From positions 1 to 22,659 of the forward strand of contig OMUE01000002.1 of assembly GCA_900314165.1 (NCBI GenBank): 22,659 bases of DNA. The letters run 5' to 3'. The notes beneath the pieces are model-generated. The model was not told the origin of the DNA. It was given only the letters and a program-made list of their open reading frames with translations, and searched no databases. This document shows positions 21,203-22,659 of the stretch, piece after piece; within the stretch, counting starts at the first letter, position 1, and each line of letters opens with the position of its first letter. Origin of the DNA: an uncultured Acidaminococcus sp. Its GTDB lineage: Bacteria; Bacillota_C; Negativicutes; Acidaminococcales; Acidaminococcaceae. The position numbers and the translations under genes were made by a program.

Positions 21203-22438
21203 TTACTCCTTACAATTCACTTGATCATCTGTAAAAAATTGCCCATATATTTTTCCAAAGTGTATTCCTCCAAAGGACTTATGCTCATATTGCTTTGGCA
21301 GAGCTTGTACGACTCCTGCTAAATGGGCGGATGTAATCCCGCATTGGATGCTCAGATACGCTTCCATAAAAGCCGCCAGGTGGTCGCAGCCTTTCAGCAC
21401 TTCCCCATCCACCGGATTGTACTCTGCCCGGTTGAATTTTTCCGGAATGTCTCCTGAGAGAAGTACAAGTTCCCCATGATCCCAGATCCGGTTCCGGAAC
21501 TCATTGACCGTAAAGTTGATGATATCCGGGTGCCAGCTGAGGGGCAGCAGGGGCAGCAAAATCTCTTCCATCTTCCGCTGCTCGATTTCCTTGATGAGCT
21601 CGTCCAGCCCTTCTATGGATCGTTTTATAGGAGAAATGATATCCCGAGTCAGCACCTCCGGCAGATCATGCCAGATTCCCCCGATGAAATCGTTGACAAT
21701 CCTGGTTTTGCAGGCGCCCATATGGATGGCGCAGAAATAGGCCATAATAGCCACCACCAGCACGTGGCCCATGACGGAGGTTTCCGGCATACGGGGTGAC
21801 TGGGACCAGCGTTTCTGGAACCGCAGCTTGCCGATGAGGTCCACAAATTTCCGGGTCTTGCCGTTCATGGCGATTTTCTGGACTCCTGCCAGATTGTAAT
21901 GGTCCTCTATCTCATCGGCAATATCCGTCTTGATTTCTTCTACGCCGAAGATGCCCTGGTTCATGCGGTAGATAATGCGGAATTCCCATTCCGTAGCCAG
22001 ATAGTGGGCTGCCCTCAACAGCTGTTTTTCCAGGGGATAGCTCGTCCCATCAAAATACTCCTGCATCTTCGTCATAAAGGCGGAGCCTTCCAGAGAAGGA
22101 ATCCGACGCACCAGTTCTTTATAGACCCATTGGTTCAGCCTGGGACCGCTTTTCCGCATGAGCTCGTGGAACACCGGCGGTTTGATATCCGTCAGCACCA
22201 CCCGGTGCAGGAACTCGAAGATACCGCCCTCCACCAGCACCTGCCAGTCCAGGTCGGCCCCGTGGTCCTGCTCTTCATACCGGGCCAGCACATACATGAT
22301 CATCATCTTGTGGGCCTGTTTGTCCAGCTCCGTAAATCCCTGAGGCCGGATATGGTCATTCCAGCGTTGGATATAGGCCGCTTCAAAGATAAATTGGATT
22401 AAATCTTTGGGCAGCGCGATTTCTTGCAAGGAATCCAT
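21203..22438 (-). CDS. HD-domain protein (YfbR-like), tandem architecture
   Basis: 411 residues. The C-terminal half carries a YfbR/HD-type metal site: E219-x5-H225, H257-D258 in GGIWHDLPEVLTRDI and D352 in GCDHLAA. Relatives are metal-dependent phosphohydrolases acting on nucleotides. The N-terminal half repeats the pattern with a constant offset of 182 residues: E37-x5-H43, and GGIFEFLHRVVLTDI (71-85). There HD is replaced by E75-F76, and D352 by H145. So the first copy is probably inactive and structural or regulatory. The ATG at 22438 follows AAAGGAG. It is a single-gene unit ending at the 21140-21196 terminator. Substrate is unknown. Confidence 0.82.
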   Translation of the reverse strand: MDSLQEIALPKDLIQFIFEAAYIQRWNDHIRPQGFTELDKQAHKMMIMYVLARYEEQDHGADLDWQVLVEGGIFEFLHRVVLTDIKPPVFHELMRKSGPRLNQWVYKELVRRIPSLEGSAFMTKMQEYFDGTSYPLEKQLLRAAHYLATEWEFRIIYRMNQGIFGVEEIKTDIADEIEDHYNLAGVQKIAMNGKTRKFVDLIGKLRFQKRWSQSPRMPETSVMGHVLVVAIMAYFCAIHMGACKTRIVNDFIGGIWHDLPEVLTRDIISPIKRSIEGLDELIKEIEQRKMEEILLPLLPLSWHPDIINFTVNEFRNRIWDHGELVLLSGDIPEKFNRAEYNPVDGEVLKGCDHLAAFMEAYLSIQCGITSAHLAGVVQALPKQYEHKSFGGIHFGKIYGQFFTDDQVNCKE

Positions 22439-22570
22439 GAATTTCTCCTTTCTTTGCTCACGATTTCTTATTTATATTCTTTTTTATACGCAGAAACATG
22501 GTATAATTAATGAATATACCAATATAGGTCAGTTGTAAAATGAACTTGAACAGTTAATCAAAAAATAAAA

Positions 22571-22639
22571 ATCCATAGTGAAGCTTCATGTTAAAATGGT
22601 TTTGGAGAAATCATCAACAAAGGAGCAATCACTATGGAT
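22571..22639. other. Inverted repeat enclosing a start codon
   Basis: ATCCATAGTGA (22571-22581) is the exact complement of TCACTATGGAT (22629-22639), which contains the ATG of the reading frame at 22634. In a transcript entering from the left, the start codon would be paired. The layout resembles translational protection of transposase genes. Confidence 0.6.
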
Positions 22640-22659
22640 CACATCCATTCTAACACAAT
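22634..22659 (+). CDS. Start of an unidentified reading frame (possible transposase)
   Basis: Only eight codons (MDHIHSNT) are inside the window. The ATG at 22634 has an AGGAG at 22621-22625, eight bases upstream. A TGGTATAAT extended -10 near 22499-22507 could drive it. The inverted repeat covering its start codon (22571-22639) and the AT-rich, gene-free leader hint at an insertion-sequence transposase, but the visible residues are too few to identify any family. Confidence 0.45.

Overview
The window looks like a chromosomal segment of an anaerobic, amino-acid- and organic-acid-fermenting member of the Negativicutes, most plausibly Acidaminococcaceae. This is inferred from gene content and codon style, not from a marker gene. 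The signs are an oxygen-sensitive type 2-hydroxyacyl-CoA dehydratase, two class III CoA-transferases, an NAD-type glutamate dehydrogenase, a NiaR regulator and strong GGAGG ribosome binding sites. No rRNA, tRNA, CRISPR array or complete mobile element was seen.

Left half (1-12692) is a catabolic locus. Leftward from a central intergenic region run thiolase, 3-hydroxyacyl-CoA dehydrogenase, an SLC13-type carboxylate transporter and the start of an enolase-superfamily (MR/MLE) enzyme. Rightward run a crotonase, a class III CoA-transferase and the two dehydratase subunits, closed by a terminator. A PAS/AAA+/Fis sigma-54 activator follows. Beyond it, on the minus strand, are a second CoA-transferase and a D-2-hydroxyacid dehydrogenase. 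Two identical, textbook sigma-54 promoters fire in opposite directions from 3888-4252, with a dense cluster of TGCA half-sites between them. A third near-identical sigma-54 promoter precedes the second CoA-transferase. The simplest reading is one sigma-54 regulon. In it a 2-hydroxyacid is imported or made from a 2-oxoacid, activated with CoA and dehydrated to an enoyl-CoA. The enoyl-CoA is then hydrated, oxidised and thiolysed, giving beta-oxidation without an acyl-CoA dehydrogenase. The substrate cannot be read from sequence alone.

Middle (12909-16315): a minus-strand operon of GNAT acetyltransferase, short-chain dehydrogenase and AEC-family transporter with a good sigma-70 promoter, then a flavodoxin-ferredoxin fusion protein (EFR1 type) that starts with TTG.

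Right half (16316-22659): a nitroreductase and a secreted protein of unknown function transcribed divergently. They are bracketed by two inverted copies of a dispersed intergenic repeat that share 51 identical bases. Next come a minus-strand glutamate racemase-niaR pair, glutamate dehydrogenase, and an HD-domain protein that appears to be a tandem duplication with a degenerate first copy. At the right edge an unidentified reading frame begins inside an inverted repeat that could hide its start codon, an arrangement known from transposases.
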